A stretch of DNA of 64,000 nucleotides from Halorubrum sp. GN11_10-6_MGM (GTDB taxonomy: Archaea > Halobacteriota > Halobacteria > Halobacteriales > Haloferacaceae). The stretch spans positions 107,466-171,465 of the forward strand of contig NZ_SGUC01000003.1 of assembly GCF_005435165.1 (NCBI RefSeq). The letters are read 5' to 3'. The notes below the pieces were generated by a model that worked only from the letters and a program-made list of their open reading frames with translations, was not told the origin of the DNA and searched no databases. Shown in pieces: positions 54,255 to 62,939 of this stretch (its first letter is position 1; every line of letters starts with the position of its first letter). The position numbers and the translations under genes are program-made.

Positions 54255-54260
54255 TTTTTT
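54255..54260 (+). terminator. T-run terminator after ftsZ2
   Basis: Six T in a row 65 bases after the ftsZ2 stop, a typical archaeal oligo-T terminator in otherwise GC-rich sequence. Confidence 0.45.
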
Positions 54261-54266
54261 GGCCGC

Positions 54267-55262
54267 TCAGACCGCTTCTATCGACTCCAACAGTCGGCAC
54301 TTCCGACAGACGTCGCGACTCGTCTGCGAGCCGCAGCGCTCGCACTCGGAGAGGCCGGCGGGGCCGGCGTCGTCCTCGCCGTCTCCACCCTCGCCGTCCC
54401 CGCGATAGGCGTCGGCCGCGAGCGCGGACAGCTCCTCGTAGCCGGCCATGATCGAGTGGCGCGCGCCGGGGTGGTTCTCCTCTAAGGCGTGGATCGTCGA
54501 CTGGATCTCCCCGCGGTACGCCTCCTCGGCGTGGGGGCACTCGGCCATGTGGGTGGGGAGGTCGCGGACGTGGCAGTACAAGGCGATCTCCTTTTCGGGC
54601 ACGTCGCGGAGGGGTTTGGCGCGCGGGACGAACGCGTCGGTCTCGGCGCGCTCGTCGAAGGGGCCGAGCGAGGCGTCGAAGTGTTTCGCGACCTGTCGCA
54701 CGTCGCCTTCGAGGAAGTTCATCATCGCGGTCTGCGCCTCGTCGTCGAGGTTGTGACCGGTGAGCAGCTTGTCGGCGTCGAACTCCGCGGCGTAGTTTTC
54801 GAGGAGGTCCCGGCGGAACACGCCGCAGTACGCGCAGGCCGCCATGTTTTCCGGGTCGTCCTCGACGACGTCGTCCATGCGCACGTCGAACTCCTCCTCG
54901 TAGGAGACGAGCTCGTGGCGCATCGAGAGCTCGTCGGCCAGCTCCACGCAGGCGTCGACGCTCGCGTCGCGATACCCCTCGATCCCCTCGTGGATCGTCA
55001 AGGCGAGCATTTCGACGCGGGGGTCGCGGCCGAACACGTCGTCGAGAATCTGCGTCAGCGCGACGCTGTCTTTCCCGCCGGAGAGCCCGATCACCCAGCG
55101 GTCGGGATCGTCCGGCGTGGCGTCCGGATCGAGGAGGTTGTCCTCGCGGACCCGACGCTTCACGCGCTTCTCGACCGACTCCCGGAGGTGGTCGCCACAG
55201 AGGTGCGCCCCGGAGTAGGCGGCGTGGTGGATCGCGTCGGCCCCGCACTTGTCGCACTCCAT
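54267..55262 (-). CDS. ncsA: NcsA-type tRNA 2-thiolation protein (TtuA/Ncs6 family)
   Basis: 331 residues. N-terminal zinc Cys (ECDKCG and CGDH), PP-loop SGGKDS at 61-66, catalytic CAYC at 143-146, GHNLDDEAQTAMMN near 165-180, and C-terminal zinc ribbon CERCG/CRKC near 304-322. It adenylates and thiolates tRNA wobble U34 using a ubiquitin-like SAMP sulfur carrier in haloarchaea. An extra Gly/Asp-rich loop precedes the last zinc ribbon. It lies downstream of repeat element copy B. Confidence 0.95.
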   Translation of the reverse strand: MECDKCGADAIHHAAYSGAHLCGDHLRESVEKRVKRRVREDNLLDPDATPDDPDRWVIGLSGGKDSVALTQILDDVFGRDPRVEMLALTIHEGIEGYRDASVDACVELADELSMRHELVSYEEEFDVRMDDVVEDDPENMAACAYCGVFRRDLLENYAAEFDADKLLTGHNLDDEAQTAMMNFLEGDVRQVAKHFDASLGPFDERAETDAFVPRAKPLRDVPEKEIALYCHVRDLPTHMAECPHAEEAYRGEIQSTIHALEENHPGARHSIMAGYEELSALAADAYRGDGEGGDGEDDAGPAGLSECERCGSQTSRDVCRKCRLLESIEAV

Positions 55263-55364
55263 CGGTGTCGGATTGCGGTCGCGCGGGGATACCCGTTTCG
55301 GGCCGCATATGTGAGCGCAGTCGTGAGGTTGTACGTGACTGACCGGTGAACGGCAGCGAACTCA

Positions 55365-55666
55365 GCCAAAGCCCCAGCCGCGAGGCGGGCGCACGCTCGC
55401 TGTGCTCCTCGTCACTCGCTTCGCTCGTTCCTGCGGTGCTTGCTTCCCCTGCGCCCGCCTCGCGACTGCCCCTTTGAGTCCCACCCGACCGCACCGCACA
55501 GCACCTCGCGCCTCCCCAGCCTCGCCGCTCGCGCTCCGCGCTCGCGGCGTCCCTCGCGCGTGCTGCTTCGCAGCCGCCTTCGGCGGCCACTCGCAGGCAC
55601 GCGGGGAGGCGCGACGCGCCTCTGGCAGCCGGCGGCGTAGCCGCCGGCGACGCCACCGCACCGCGG
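55365..55666 (-). repeat. Dispersed structured element, copy B
   Basis: On the minus strand this contains the same ordered blocks as copy A, with the 29-base identical core at 55464-55492. Variable hairpins still pair: 55570-55578 with 55582-55590 (9 pairs, two of them G-U), 55523-55528 with 55544-55549 (6 bp), and a perfect 14-bp stem 55380-55393 with 55450-55463 enclosing 56 bases. It also has an extra hairpin (about 55627-55648) not in copy A. It lies between mtnP and ncsA, in their orientation. Confidence 0.85.
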
Positions 55667-55672
55667 AGTTGT

Positions 55673-56539
55673 TTATAAGTAGTCGCCGAGCAGCGGCTCG
55701 ACGCGTTCCTTCGTCTCCGCGGGGATCGCCTCCGTCGGCGTGTTGACGGTGCCCTCCAGCGCGGTGTGCGCCTCGCACTCCAGATCGTCGGGGAGGGTCC
55801 GCACGGCCTCCTCGACGGCGGCCTTGATCGCGGCCTGGTTCTGCTCGGCGTTTTCGAGCACCTCTTCGAGGGTCACCTCGCTGTCTTCCTTCCAGACGTC
55901 GTAGTCGGTGACGCCGGCGATCGTCGCGTACGCGATCTCGGCCTCTCGGGCCAGCTTCGCCTCCGGGATCGCTGTCATGCCGACCAGGTCCCACCCCTGG
56001 CTCTTGTAGAACTCCGACTCCGCCCGCGTCGAGTACTGCGGTCCCTCGATACAGACGTAGGTGCCGCCCTTCACGACGCCGGTGTCGTCGGGCGCGGCCG
56101 ACTCCGCGGCCTCGGTGAGGTGGTCGACCAGTTCGGGGCTGTACGGGTCGGCGAACGGCTGGTGGACGACGACCCCGTCGCCGTAGAAGGAGAGGTCGCG
56201 GCCCTTCGTCCGGTCGTAGATCTGGTCGGGGACGACGAGCGTGCCGGGCTCTAGCTCCTCTTTGAGGCTCCCGACCGCGTTCGACGCGAAGATGTGGGTG
56301 ACGCCCGCCTTCTTCAGGGCGTACATGTTGGCGCGGTACGGGAGGTCCGTGGGGGAGACGCCGTGGTCCGAGCCGTGGCGCGGGAGGAACGCGACCTCGC
56401 GGCCCGTGTCGCCGAACTCGCCGATCGTCACCGCGTCGCTCGGCTCGCCGTACGGCGTGTCGAACTCGACCTCCCGCACGTCGTTGAGGGGGAGCGCCTC
56501 GTAGATGCCGCTGCCGCCGATGAATCCGATGGTTCCCAT
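55673..56539 (-). CDS. mtnP: S-methyl-5'-thioadenosine phosphorylase
   Basis: 288 residues. The MTAP family is clear: GTIGFIGGSGIYEALPL at the start, PRHGSDHGVSPTDLPYRANMYALK near 54-77, SNAVGSLKEELEPGTLVVPDQ near 88-108, ICIEGPQYSTRAES-like text near 165 and GMTAIPEAKLAREAEIAYA near 190-208. It splits methylthioadenosine to adenine and methylthioribose-1-phosphate for methionine salvage. The TATA box CTTATAAG is 24-31 bases upstream. Repeat element copy B begins right after its stop. Confidence 0.95.
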   Translation of the reverse strand: MGTIGFIGGSGIYEALPLNDVREVEFDTPYGEPSDAVTIGEFGDTGREVAFLPRHGSDHGVSPTDLPYRANMYALKKAGVTHIFASNAVGSLKEELEPGTLVVPDQIYDRTKGRDLSFYGDGVVVHQPFADPYSPELVDHLTEAAESAAPDDTGVVKGGTYVCIEGPQYSTRAESEFYKSQGWDLVGMTAIPEAKLAREAEIAYATIAGVTDYDVWKEDSEVTLEEVLENAEQNQAAIKAAVEEAVRTLPDDLECEAHTALEGTVNTPTEAIPAETKERVEPLLGDYL

Positions 56540-56562
56540 ACCCCGAGTGCGCCCGCTCGCTA

Positions 56563-56570
56563 CTTATAAG
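56563..56570 (-). promoter_or_regulatory. TATA box of mtnP
   Basis: CTTATAAG (palindromic) 24-31 bases before the ATG at 56539. Confidence 0.7.
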
Positions 56571-56605
56571 GAGTGAACCCGGTCGACGCCGGACCGGCCG
56601 GACGC

Positions 56606-57604
56606 TCACAGCAGCCAGCGCACCGCCGCGAGCGCGACCGCGCTCACGGCGAGGAGGTGGACCAACACCGCGCCGACGGGCGCGGCGCCCACCGCGCGCA
56701 TGTCCTCGACGCGGATCGAGAGCCCGAGGCCGACGAACGCCAGCGTGAACAGCGCGTCCGAGACGCGCCCGATCGACGCCAGCGCCGCCGGCGAGAGCAG
56801 CCCGCTGTTGGCGACCGCCGCCACGATCAGGAAGCCGAGCAGGAACTTCGGGAACTCCGCCCAGAGGCGGCGGACGCCGGGGTCCGCGGCCGAGCGCGCC
56901 GTGTACGCGACCGAGTACGCGACCGCGACGCCGCCCAAAAGCGAGTTGCGCGCCAGCTTCGTCACGGTCGCCCACTGGCCCGCCTCGGGCGAGTACGCGA
57001 ATCCGGCGGCGGCGACCGGACCGGTCGAGAACATGCTCACGCCCGCCCAGACGCCGAACTGACGACCGGTGAGGCCGAGCCACTCGCCCGCGAGCGGAAA
57101 CGCGACGAGCGTCGCGGCGTCGAAAAGCAGGATCGTCGCCGCCGCGAAGGTGATCGCGGCCCCGCGCGCGTCCAGCACCCTCCCGATCGCGACGACCGCG
57201 GAGACGCCGCAGACGCTCGCGCCGGCCGCCAAAAGCGAGGAGGTGGGCGATCCGATACGGAAGAGCCCGCGGGCGACGATCTCCGAGAACAGGAGTCCGC
57301 CCGCGACGAACGCGGCCACCAGCCCGAGGACGGTCGGGCCGGCGGCGAGGAACTCCTCGACCGCGACCGCCGCCCCGAGCAGCACGATCCCGGTCTCCAA
57401 GAACAGCTTGTCGACGCTCGCGCCCGGCTCCGCGACTTCCGGGATTCCGACAGTGTTCCCGATTCCGACGCCGAGCGCGACGGCGACGACGAGCGGCTGG
57501 AGGCCGGGAACCGCGTCCGCGACGAGCGTCGCCGCGACCGCGCCGCCCGCGAGCAGCGCGAGGCCCGGGAGATACGTCCGCACCGCCTCGGCGATCCCCG
57601 TCAC
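56606..57604 (-). CDS. YeiH-family putative exporter
   Basis: 332 residues from GTG 57604, about ten spans. The YeiH/Psu (Pfam Cons_hypoth698) pattern is visible: LVVAVALGVGIGNTVGIPEV near 36-55, KLFLETGIVLLGAAVAVEEF near 64, LLAAGASVCGVSAVVAIGRVL near 121, ARNSLLGGVAVAYSVAYTAR and LSIRVEDMRAVGAAP near the end. Some relatives are called sulfate exporters, but the substrate here is unknown. Its GTG overlaps the TGA of the 50-residue protein (GTGA). Confidence 0.88.
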   Translation of the reverse strand: MTGIAEAVRTYLPGLALLAGGAVAATLVADAVPGLQPLVVAVALGVGIGNTVGIPEVAEPGASVDKLFLETGIVLLGAAVAVEEFLAAGPTVLGLVAAFVAGGLLFSEIVARGLFRIGSPTSSLLAAGASVCGVSAVVAIGRVLDARGAAITFAAATILLFDAATLVAFPLAGEWLGLTGRQFGVWAGVSMFSTGPVAAAGFAYSPEAGQWATVTKLARNSLLGGVAVAYSVAYTARSAADPGVRRLWAEFPKFLLGFLIVAAVANSGLLSPAALASIGRVSDALFTLAFVGLGLSIRVEDMRAVGAAPVGAVLVHLLAVSAVALAAVRWLL

Positions 57605-57753
57605 AGCGCCTGCCCGACGAGATGGACGGCGACGATCCCGAGCCCCAACGCGAGCGCCTGCCACCCCCGGTCGAGCGCGGTCCAGCGGTCGACGACCGCG
57701 GTGCCGGTCGCTCGGCCCTCGGAGCTCTCTCCGCCGTCGCCGTTCGATGCCAT
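57601..57753 (-). CDS. 50-residue membrane protein coupled to the YeiH-like exporter
   Basis: From ATG 57753 to TGA 57603-57601, 50 residues: an acidic/polar N-terminus, DRWTALDRGWQ, then one hydrophobic helix (ALALGLGIVAVHLVGQAL). The stop overlaps the exporter start by four bases. A TATA-like CCGTAAGTA lies about 24-32 bases before its start. I do not know the family. It has the same arrangement as the 42-residue protein before PiT. Confidence 0.7.
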   Translation of the reverse strand: MASNGDGGESSEGRATGTAVVDRWTALDRGWQALALGLGIVAVHLVGQAL

Positions 57754-57831
57754 AGCGGCGAGTCGACTCGGGCGGTACTTACGGGTGTCGCTCGCGCGAG
57801 ACCCGTTCGGTCGTCGGCCTCGGCGGGGATC

Positions 57832-59235
57832 TCAGTCGTCGGCCTCGGCCGCGACCTCGCCGTCGGCGTCCGCCTCGTCCGCTCCGTCGGCCTCCGCGTC
57901 GTCCGGGCGCGGGAAGTTCTCGATGGTCGCGTCGCGGAAGGCCGCCTCGTCGAACTCGTACTCCTCGTCGAAGAAGTCGAGGACCGTCTCGATGTCCGTC
58001 ATCGCGTTCTTCAGCGCGGTCGACGCGCCCGGCGAGGGCGTGATGTTGAACAGGATGCCGTCCTCGACGATCTTCGCCTCGCCCATGTCGAGCTCCTTGT
58101 TCTCGGTGTCGACGATCTGGGGGCGCACGCCGCCGTACCCCTTCGCGCGGTCGATGTCGTCGACGTCGACGCTCGGCACGACCTTCTGGACGTTCGGGAG
58201 GAACGCGCGCTTCCCGACCGCGGGGAGGTCGTACACGAGGTTGCGCACGACGTACGGGAAGAGGATCTTGTCCGAGAGGATGTTGACGTAGCTCAGCACG
58301 GAGTCGGGGTTGAAGCCGAACACGTCGACGAAGTCGCTCACCGTCGAGAGGTGGCCGCGTTCCAAGGCGGGCACGAGCTTCGCCGTCGGTCCGAACCGGG
58401 TGACGCTCCCGTCGTGGACGTCGGCGTCGCCGTGGACCGCCGCGAACGGGAGCTTCTTCATCTGGAGGGTGTACACCTTCCCGTTCAGCAGGTCGTCCGC
58501 GAGGAAGAAGCTCCCCGCGACCGGGAGCAGCGACATCCCCTCGCCGTACCCCATCTCCTTGGCGAACTGGAGGCTGTGCGACCCGGCCGCGACGACGACC
58601 GCTCCGGCGTCGAACTCGCCGTCGTCCGTCTCGACGGTGAACCCCTCGCCCCGGTCGTCGACGCCCGTCACCGTCGTCCCGAGGTGGACGGAGACGCCGT
58701 CCTCCTCGCGGGCGGCGTCGACGAACGACTCCGCGACCGCGCCGTAGTCGACGACGTAGCCGTCGGGCGTCTGGAGCGCCTTCAGCTCGGTGCCGGGGTC
58801 GCGCCCCTCGACGACCTTCGGCTCCAGCTCCGCGATCTCATCGCGGCCGATCTCGCGGAGCTTCGGGAACAGGTCGCCGAACCCGTTCTCGCGGTAGCGC
58901 TCCTCCAGCTTGGCGACCTCCTCGTCGCCGACGCCCAGCACCATCTTGCTCCGCTTGCTGTGCATCTCCCGGTCGGGGTCGGACCCTTCGAGGTAGCCCG
59001 CGAGCAGCTCCGCGCCCTCCTTGACCTCCTCGGCCTTTTCGAGGGTGTAGTTCGTCTCGATGTCTCCGAAGTGGAGCGTCTGCGAGTTGTTCGTCCGGTG
59101 GGAGTTGATCGCGGCGATCTCCCGTTCCTTCTCGATCAGCGTGACGTCGTCGACGTCGGTGAACTTCGCGACCGTGTACAGAAGCGACGCCCCGCTTATC
59201 CCCCCGCCGACAATTACGAGATCGGTGTCAGACAT
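57832..59235 (-). CDS. FAD-dependent oxidoreductase, malate:quinone oxidoreductase-like
   Basis: 467 residues from ATG 59235. The FAD GxGxxG is DLVIVGGGISGASLLYTVAKF near 5-25. Then RTNNSQTLHFGDIETNYTLEKA near 50-71, VDYGAVAESFVDAA near 164, VVVAAGSHSLQFAKEMGYG near 215 and FNITPSPGASTALKNAM near 400. The two ends and the SQTLHFGDIETNYT motif resemble Mqo of bacteria; L-2-hydroxyglutarate oxidase relatives are an alternative. It would pass electrons to menaquinone at the membrane. The tail is acidic. A Shine-Dalgarno-like GAGGTGA is 13-20 bases upstream. Confidence 0.85.
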   Translation of the reverse strand: MSDTDLVIVGGGISGASLLYTVAKFTDVDDVTLIEKEREIAAINSHRTNNSQTLHFGDIETNYTLEKAEEVKEGAELLAGYLEGSDPDREMHSKRSKMVLGVGDEEVAKLEERYRENGFGDLFPKLREIGRDEIAELEPKVVEGRDPGTELKALQTPDGYVVDYGAVAESFVDAAREEDGVSVHLGTTVTGVDDRGEGFTVETDDGEFDAGAVVVAAGSHSLQFAKEMGYGEGMSLLPVAGSFFLADDLLNGKVYTLQMKKLPFAAVHGDADVHDGSVTRFGPTAKLVPALERGHLSTVSDFVDVFGFNPDSVLSYVNILSDKILFPYVVRNLVYDLPAVGKRAFLPNVQKVVPSVDVDDIDRAKGYGGVRPQIVDTENKELDMGEAKIVEDGILFNITPSPGASTALKNAMTDIETVLDFFDEEYEFDEAAFRDATIENFPRPDDAEADGADEADADGEVAAEADD

Positions 59236-59339
59236 GCGTGGTGAAAGCTCACCTCGTGAGACGACCTCCCCCGTTAACCCTCTTACCATCCTCGCGCGAA
59301 ATCGACGGGTAGAGCCCCTACGAACGTCGATTAATGATA

Positions 59340-59351
59340 CGACGATCGTCG
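59340..59351. promoter_or_regulatory. 12-base palindrome CGACGATCGTCG
   Basis: A perfect palindrome about 105 bases before the Mqo-like start and 36 bases from the HD-gene stop. It may be an operator, or chance in GC-rich sequence. Confidence 0.3.
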
Positions 59352-59387
59352 AATGTTTCTCGGCGCGACGGCTCGGGTGGGTCCCGC

Positions 59388-60086
59388 CTACTCGTCCCGC
59401 GCGGCGCGGTACCGCTCGCGGACCGCCGCGAACAGTTCTCTCCCGGCGTCGGTCCGAAGCCGCGGCTCGCTCGTCGCGAAGAACTCGTCTAAGTCCTCAT
59501 ACTCGCGGAACGCCTCGGGTTCGCCGCGCGCCGGGTCGTACCGCCCGTCGCGCTCGTAGATCACGGCCTGGAGGCAGGTGTCGAGCAGGTCGCACTCCTT
59601 GACGAGGACCGCCTCCGGCGACTCGCGCGCCTCGTACGCCTCCCACGCGTCCCGCACGCGCTCTGGGAGGGGGCCGGCGAGGCCCGCCATCGCCTCGCGT
59701 TCCGCGGCGACCTTCGACTCGCGCTCGGCGGCGTCGGCGGTCGGATCGGCGCGAGTCGCGTCGTCCCCGTGGTCCGCCACGTCGCTCCCGCGGTCCGCCA
59801 CGTCGGCCGCCCGGGTCGCCACGTCGCCCGTCTCCGCCTCGGCGACGTCGTGGACGACCGCGAGCCGCAGGGCGTGGTCGAGGTCGACGCTCGGGAGGTC
59901 CTCGCGGAAGCGGTCGCCGAGCGCCAACACGAGGTACGCGACCCCCCACGAGTGAGCGGCGACGGACTCGGGCTCGTCGACCCCGCGGAGCTGCCAGCCG
60001 GTGCGCCGCTCGTCTTTCAGCGCGTAGGCGTCGAGAACGGCGTCGAGTGCGGCGTCGCGGTCGCCGTCGCTATCTCCCGGAGCCAT
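59388..60086 (-). CDS. HD-domain phosphohydrolase (YfbR/HDDC2-like)
   Basis: 232 residues. Metal ligands: His45 in SVAAHSWGV, HD at 79-80 in VVHDVAEAETGD, and a later Asp in ECDLLDTCLQAVIYERDG near 165. The R-x-G-W text TGWQLRGVDEPESVAAHSW matches HDDC2/YfbR 5'-nucleotidases. A repeated Asp/Ala insertion of about 35 residues (ADVADRGSDVADHGDDATRA) separates the HD from the next helix. A nucleotide substrate is likely. The phosphoribosyltransferase stop is 12 bases upstream, so they form an operon. Confidence 0.85.
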   Translation of the reverse strand: MAPGDSDGDRDAALDAVLDAYALKDERRTGWQLRGVDEPESVAAHSWGVAYLVLALGDRFREDLPSVDLDHALRLAVVHDVAEAETGDVATRAADVADRGSDVADHGDDATRADPTADAAERESKVAAEREAMAGLAGPLPERVRDAWEAYEARESPEAVLVKECDLLDTCLQAVIYERDGRYDPARGEPEAFREYEDLDEFFATSEPRLRTDAGRELFAAVRERYRAARDE

Positions 60087-60098
60087 CGCTCGGGCCGG

Positions 60099-60794
60099 CT
60101 ACTCGGCGAGCGCCCACGCCTCGTCGCCGACGGGCTCGGCCACGTCGCGCCGGACCATTTCGTCGATGACCTCGTCGAGGCGGCCGGGCTGGGCGACCTC
60201 CATCTCGATCCGACCGATCCCGTGGTACTCCTCCAGGTAGTGGCGCAGGTCCTCCCGCGAGAACGCCGACTCGTCGGCGCGCTCCATCGCCCCCTCGCTG
60301 AGGTCGATCATGTCTTCGAGGAAGTTCCACGGGTAGACGACCCACGTCCACTGTTCGAGTCGTTCGCCCACGAAGTCGGGCTGGAACTCGGAGGTGCCCA
60401 GAAGCTGGAGCGTCGCGGTGCGGATCTCGGCGGCGTCCCGGTCGTCGACGTACTCCTCGGCGCGGCGGATCGAGCCGCCGGTGTCGGCGATGTCGTCGAT
60501 GATGAGGACGTTCTTCCCCTCCACGCTCCCCTCGGGCATCGGGTACCGGATCTGGGGCTCGTCGCTCTTCTCCGCGGCGCCGACGTAGTGTTCCATCTTG
60601 AGGCTGGTGAGGTCGTTGAGCCCGAGGAAGTCGCAGACACACCGCCCCGCGAACCAGCCGCCGCGGGCTAAGGCGACGACCATGTCCGGCTCGAAGTCGG
60701 CCCGCTTCACCGCGTCGGAGACGTTGCGGCAGAGCCCGTAGATGTACTCCCAGTTGGTGAGCGTACAGTCGAAGTCGTCCGGGAGGTCGCTCAT
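60099..60794 (-). CDS. Purine-type phosphoribosyltransferase
   Basis: 231 residues. The PRPP motif NVLIIDDIADTGGS is at 95-108. VVALARGGWFAGRCVCDFLGL near 39-59 is the first substrate loop, and TWVVYPWNFLEDM near 150 is the hood. It resembles haloarchaeal Gpt/Hpt-like enzymes that make purine nucleotides from bases. The exact base is not readable. It leads the operon with the HD protein. The TATA box ACCCTTATGAG lies about 24-33 bases upstream. Confidence 0.9.
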   Translation of the reverse strand: MSDLPDDFDCTLTNWEYIYGLCRNVSDAVKRADFEPDMVVALARGGWFAGRCVCDFLGLNDLTSLKMEHYVGAAEKSDEPQIRYPMPEGSVEGKNVLIIDDIADTGGSIRRAEEYVDDRDAAEIRTATLQLLGTSEFQPDFVGERLEQWTWVVYPWNFLEDMIDLSEGAMERADESAFSREDLRHYLEEYHGIGRIEMEVAQPGRLDEVIDEMVRRDVAEPVGDEAWALAE

Positions 60795-60819
60795 ACGAGC
60801 GTACCTGCCACCCGCGCGC

Positions 60820-60827
60820 TCATAAGG
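60820..60827 (-). promoter_or_regulatory. TATA box of the phosphoribosyltransferase operon
   Basis: CTTATGAG on the minus strand, 26-33 bases before the ATG at 60794. Confidence 0.6.
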
Positions 60828-60894
60828 GTTTAGCTCCGTCGTCGCCCGACGATACTGCTCCGTCGCCCGACGCCGCCCGCCTCCTCGCCAGCGC

Positions 60895-61527
60895 TCACCG
60901 CAGCGCCGAGATCAGCGCGATGCCGCCCGCCAGAAGCAGCGCGAGCGCGGCCACCGGCTGGCCGCCGCCGACCGCGAGCGAGACCCCGTAGACGAGGCCG
61001 GCCGCGACCGCGCCGACGAGCAGGCTCGCCCCCCCGTGGACCGCGACGTTGCGCCGGACGCGCGCGCCCCGGCCGACCTGCTCGCCGAGGCCGACGCCGT
61101 GGTCGGCGACGTTCCACGCGACCGTCAGCCCGACGACGGCGACGAGCAGGGCCTCGGCGGGCGCGCCGCGGTATCCCGCGACCGCGAGCCCGACCACGCC
61201 GACGGCCGCGCCCCACGTCAGGACGCGCGTCGAGTTCCGGAGCGACCCGCCGAGGAACGCGAGCGCGGCGGCGCCGAGCAGCGCGCCGCCGACCGGGCTC
61301 GCGACCAGCGCGGCGGTCGCCGCGACGCCCGCGGCCGCGAGGCTCGCGACGACCGCGACCGTCGGCGGCCGCGCGTCGGTTTCGTGGAAGTCGTCGACCG
61401 GCACGTCGTCGCCGGCTGCCGCGACCCCGGCATCGTCGCCGGTCGCTTCCTCCCTCGCCGTCTCTCCGGTCGCTTCCTCCCTCGCCGCCTCTCCGGTCGC
61501 TCCGTCTCCCCCCTGCCCGCCGCTCAT
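60895..61527 (-). CDS. Four-span or more membrane protein of the DUF58 cluster
   Basis: 210 residues from ATG 61527. The N-terminus has a Glu/Ala/Thr repeat (AREEATGETAREEATGDDA), then DVPVDDFHETDARPPTVAVV and about six hydrophobic segments in pairs. I associate this type with the haloarchaeal DUF7519 family (from memory) found beside DUF58 genes. Its start overlaps the DUF58 stop by four bases (ATGA). The role is unknown. Confidence 0.75.
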   Translation of the reverse strand: MSGGQGGDGATGEAAREEATGETAREEATGDDAGVAAAGDDVPVDDFHETDARPPTVAVVASLAAAGVAATAALVASPVGGALLGAAALAFLGGSLRNSTRVLTWGAAVGVVGLAVAGYRGAPAEALLVAVVGLTVAWNVADHGVGLGEQVGRGARVRRNVAVHGGASLLVGAVAAGLVYGVSLAVGGGQPVAALALLLAGGIALISALR

Positions 61528-62939
61528 CGTGACCACCGCCTCGTCGCGGCCGCGACGGCGACCGGGAAGGAGTCGTCGCCCCACTCCACGGCCCGGATCC
61601 CCGCCGACCGCAGCGTCCGCAGCCGCTGGCGGCGCTCGAAGGTCGCCAGTCGCTGTCCGACGGTCTCGCTCGTCGTCGGGTCCGGCGAGAGGACCGTCAC
61701 GAGGTGGCCGTGCGCGTCGATCCGACGCGCGAGCGTCGCCGCGGTGTCGTCGACGAGCGGGGTGAAGAACAACACCTGCGCGTCGGCCGGGAGCCGGCGC
61801 CGGAACCGCCGGAGCCACAGGGAGCGGTAGAACCGGTCGTCGCTCGGGGTCGGCGCGAGCGCCGGGTCGGTCGCCAGCGTCTCGCGCCCGCGGGCCGCGT
61901 GAACGGTCCCGCTGCCGGGCGGGAGCCAGCAGTCGAGCGGCGACAGCGCCGCGATCCCGACCCGGTCGCCGCCGTCGAGGAGCGCGGAGAACGCCTGCCC
62001 GGCGGCCGCGACGCTCGCCTCGACCGCCGTCTCGGCGTCGGGGTCGGCCGCGACGTACGCCGAATCCCGGGAATCGACCAGCAGGACGACGGTCGCGGAG
62101 CGCTCCTCGCGCAGTTCGACGGTCGACAGCTCGCCCGTCCGCGCCCGACGGTTCCAGTCGATCCGCTTGAGCGGGTCGCCGCGGCGGTACTCCCGAGTGG
62201 CGTGGAACTCCACGCCCGCCCCGCCCACGTCCGTCGGGACGCGCCCATGGTGGAGGGTCGTCAGCCCCCGCAGCGGGAGGTCGCCGCCGGCGGACAGCTC
62301 CGGCGTACAGGCGATCGCGGTCGGCGCGTCGAGCGCGCTCGTCCGCTCCCGGGCGCCGGCCGCGTCGCGCGTGATCGCCGTCAGCGGCTCCCAGTCGTGG
62401 TCGCCGCGCGCCGCGCGAACGGCGTACTCGAACGTCACCGCGGTCCCCGGCCGCAGCGCCGTCGCGACCCGCGCGGGGCCGTCGACGACCGCCAGCCCCG
62501 GCGGGACGCCGTCGACGAGCCGCAGGTCCGGAAGGGCCGTCCCTCCCACGTTCTCCGCCCGGACGGTGACGCGCACCTCGTCGCCGGGCGCCGGAGACTC
62601 GTCGCTCACCGAGCGCGTCACCGCGAGCGTCGGCGTCGGCGCCTCGCCCGTCCGGGCGTACACGCCGTAGCCGACGCCGACCGCGCCGGCGAGCACCAGC
62701 GACGGCTGGCGAACGAGCACGCCGAGGCCGACCAGCGCCAGCGCCGCGCCGGCGATCCCCACCCACCGGTCGGTCGCGACCTCGCGCCGGTGTTCTCGGT
62801 CGGTCGGCGCGTCGGCGGACTCCGTCTCCGTCGAATTCCCCGACTTCCCCTCAGTCGGGTCCGCCGATTTCCCCTCAGTCGAGTCGCCGTCGGTCGAGGC
62901 CGCTCCGGCCGCGATCCCGTCGCCCCGCGAGTCGCTCAC
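61524..62939 (-). CDS. DUF58 membrane protein
   Basis: 471 residues from GTG 62939. An N-terminal repeated linker (STEGKSADPTEGKSGNSTE) is followed by two spans (about 55-90: WVGIAGAALALVGLGVLV and SLVLAGAVGVGYGVYA), then an Ig-like domain and the DUF58 core with VEFHATREYRRGDPLKRIDWNRRARTG near 265. A von Willebrand factor A-like half follows (ATVVLLVDSRDSAYV). DUF58 proteins accompany MoxR ATPases and transglutaminase-like proteins in a chaperone-like membrane system. It overlaps genes on both sides. Confidence 0.92.
   Translation of the reverse strand: MSDSRGDGIAAGAASTDGDSTEGKSADPTEGKSGNSTETESADAPTDREHRREVATDRWVGIAGAALALVGLGVLVRQPSLVLAGAVGVGYGVYARTGEAPTPTLAVTRSVSDESPAPGDEVRVTVRAENVGGTALPDLRLVDGVPPGLAVVDGPARVATALRPGTAVTFEYAVRAARGDHDWEPLTAITRDAAGARERTSALDAPTAIACTPELSAGGDLPLRGLTTLHHGRVPTDVGGAGVEFHATREYRRGDPLKRIDWNRRARTGELSTVELREERSATVVLLVDSRDSAYVAADPDAETAVEASVAAAGQAFSALLDGGDRVGIAALSPLDCWLPPGSGTVHAARGRETLATDPALAPTPSDDRFYRSLWLRRFRRRLPADAQVLFFTPLVDDTAATLARRIDAHGHLVTVLSPDPTTSETVGQRLATFERRQRLRTLRSAGIRAVEWGDDSFPVAVAAATRRWSR

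Noticed and set aside
59340..59351. 12-base palindrome as a confirmed operator
   Set aside because: CG-rich palindromes of this length and type (CGA/TCG) are common by chance in this composition, and the distance to the start is large.
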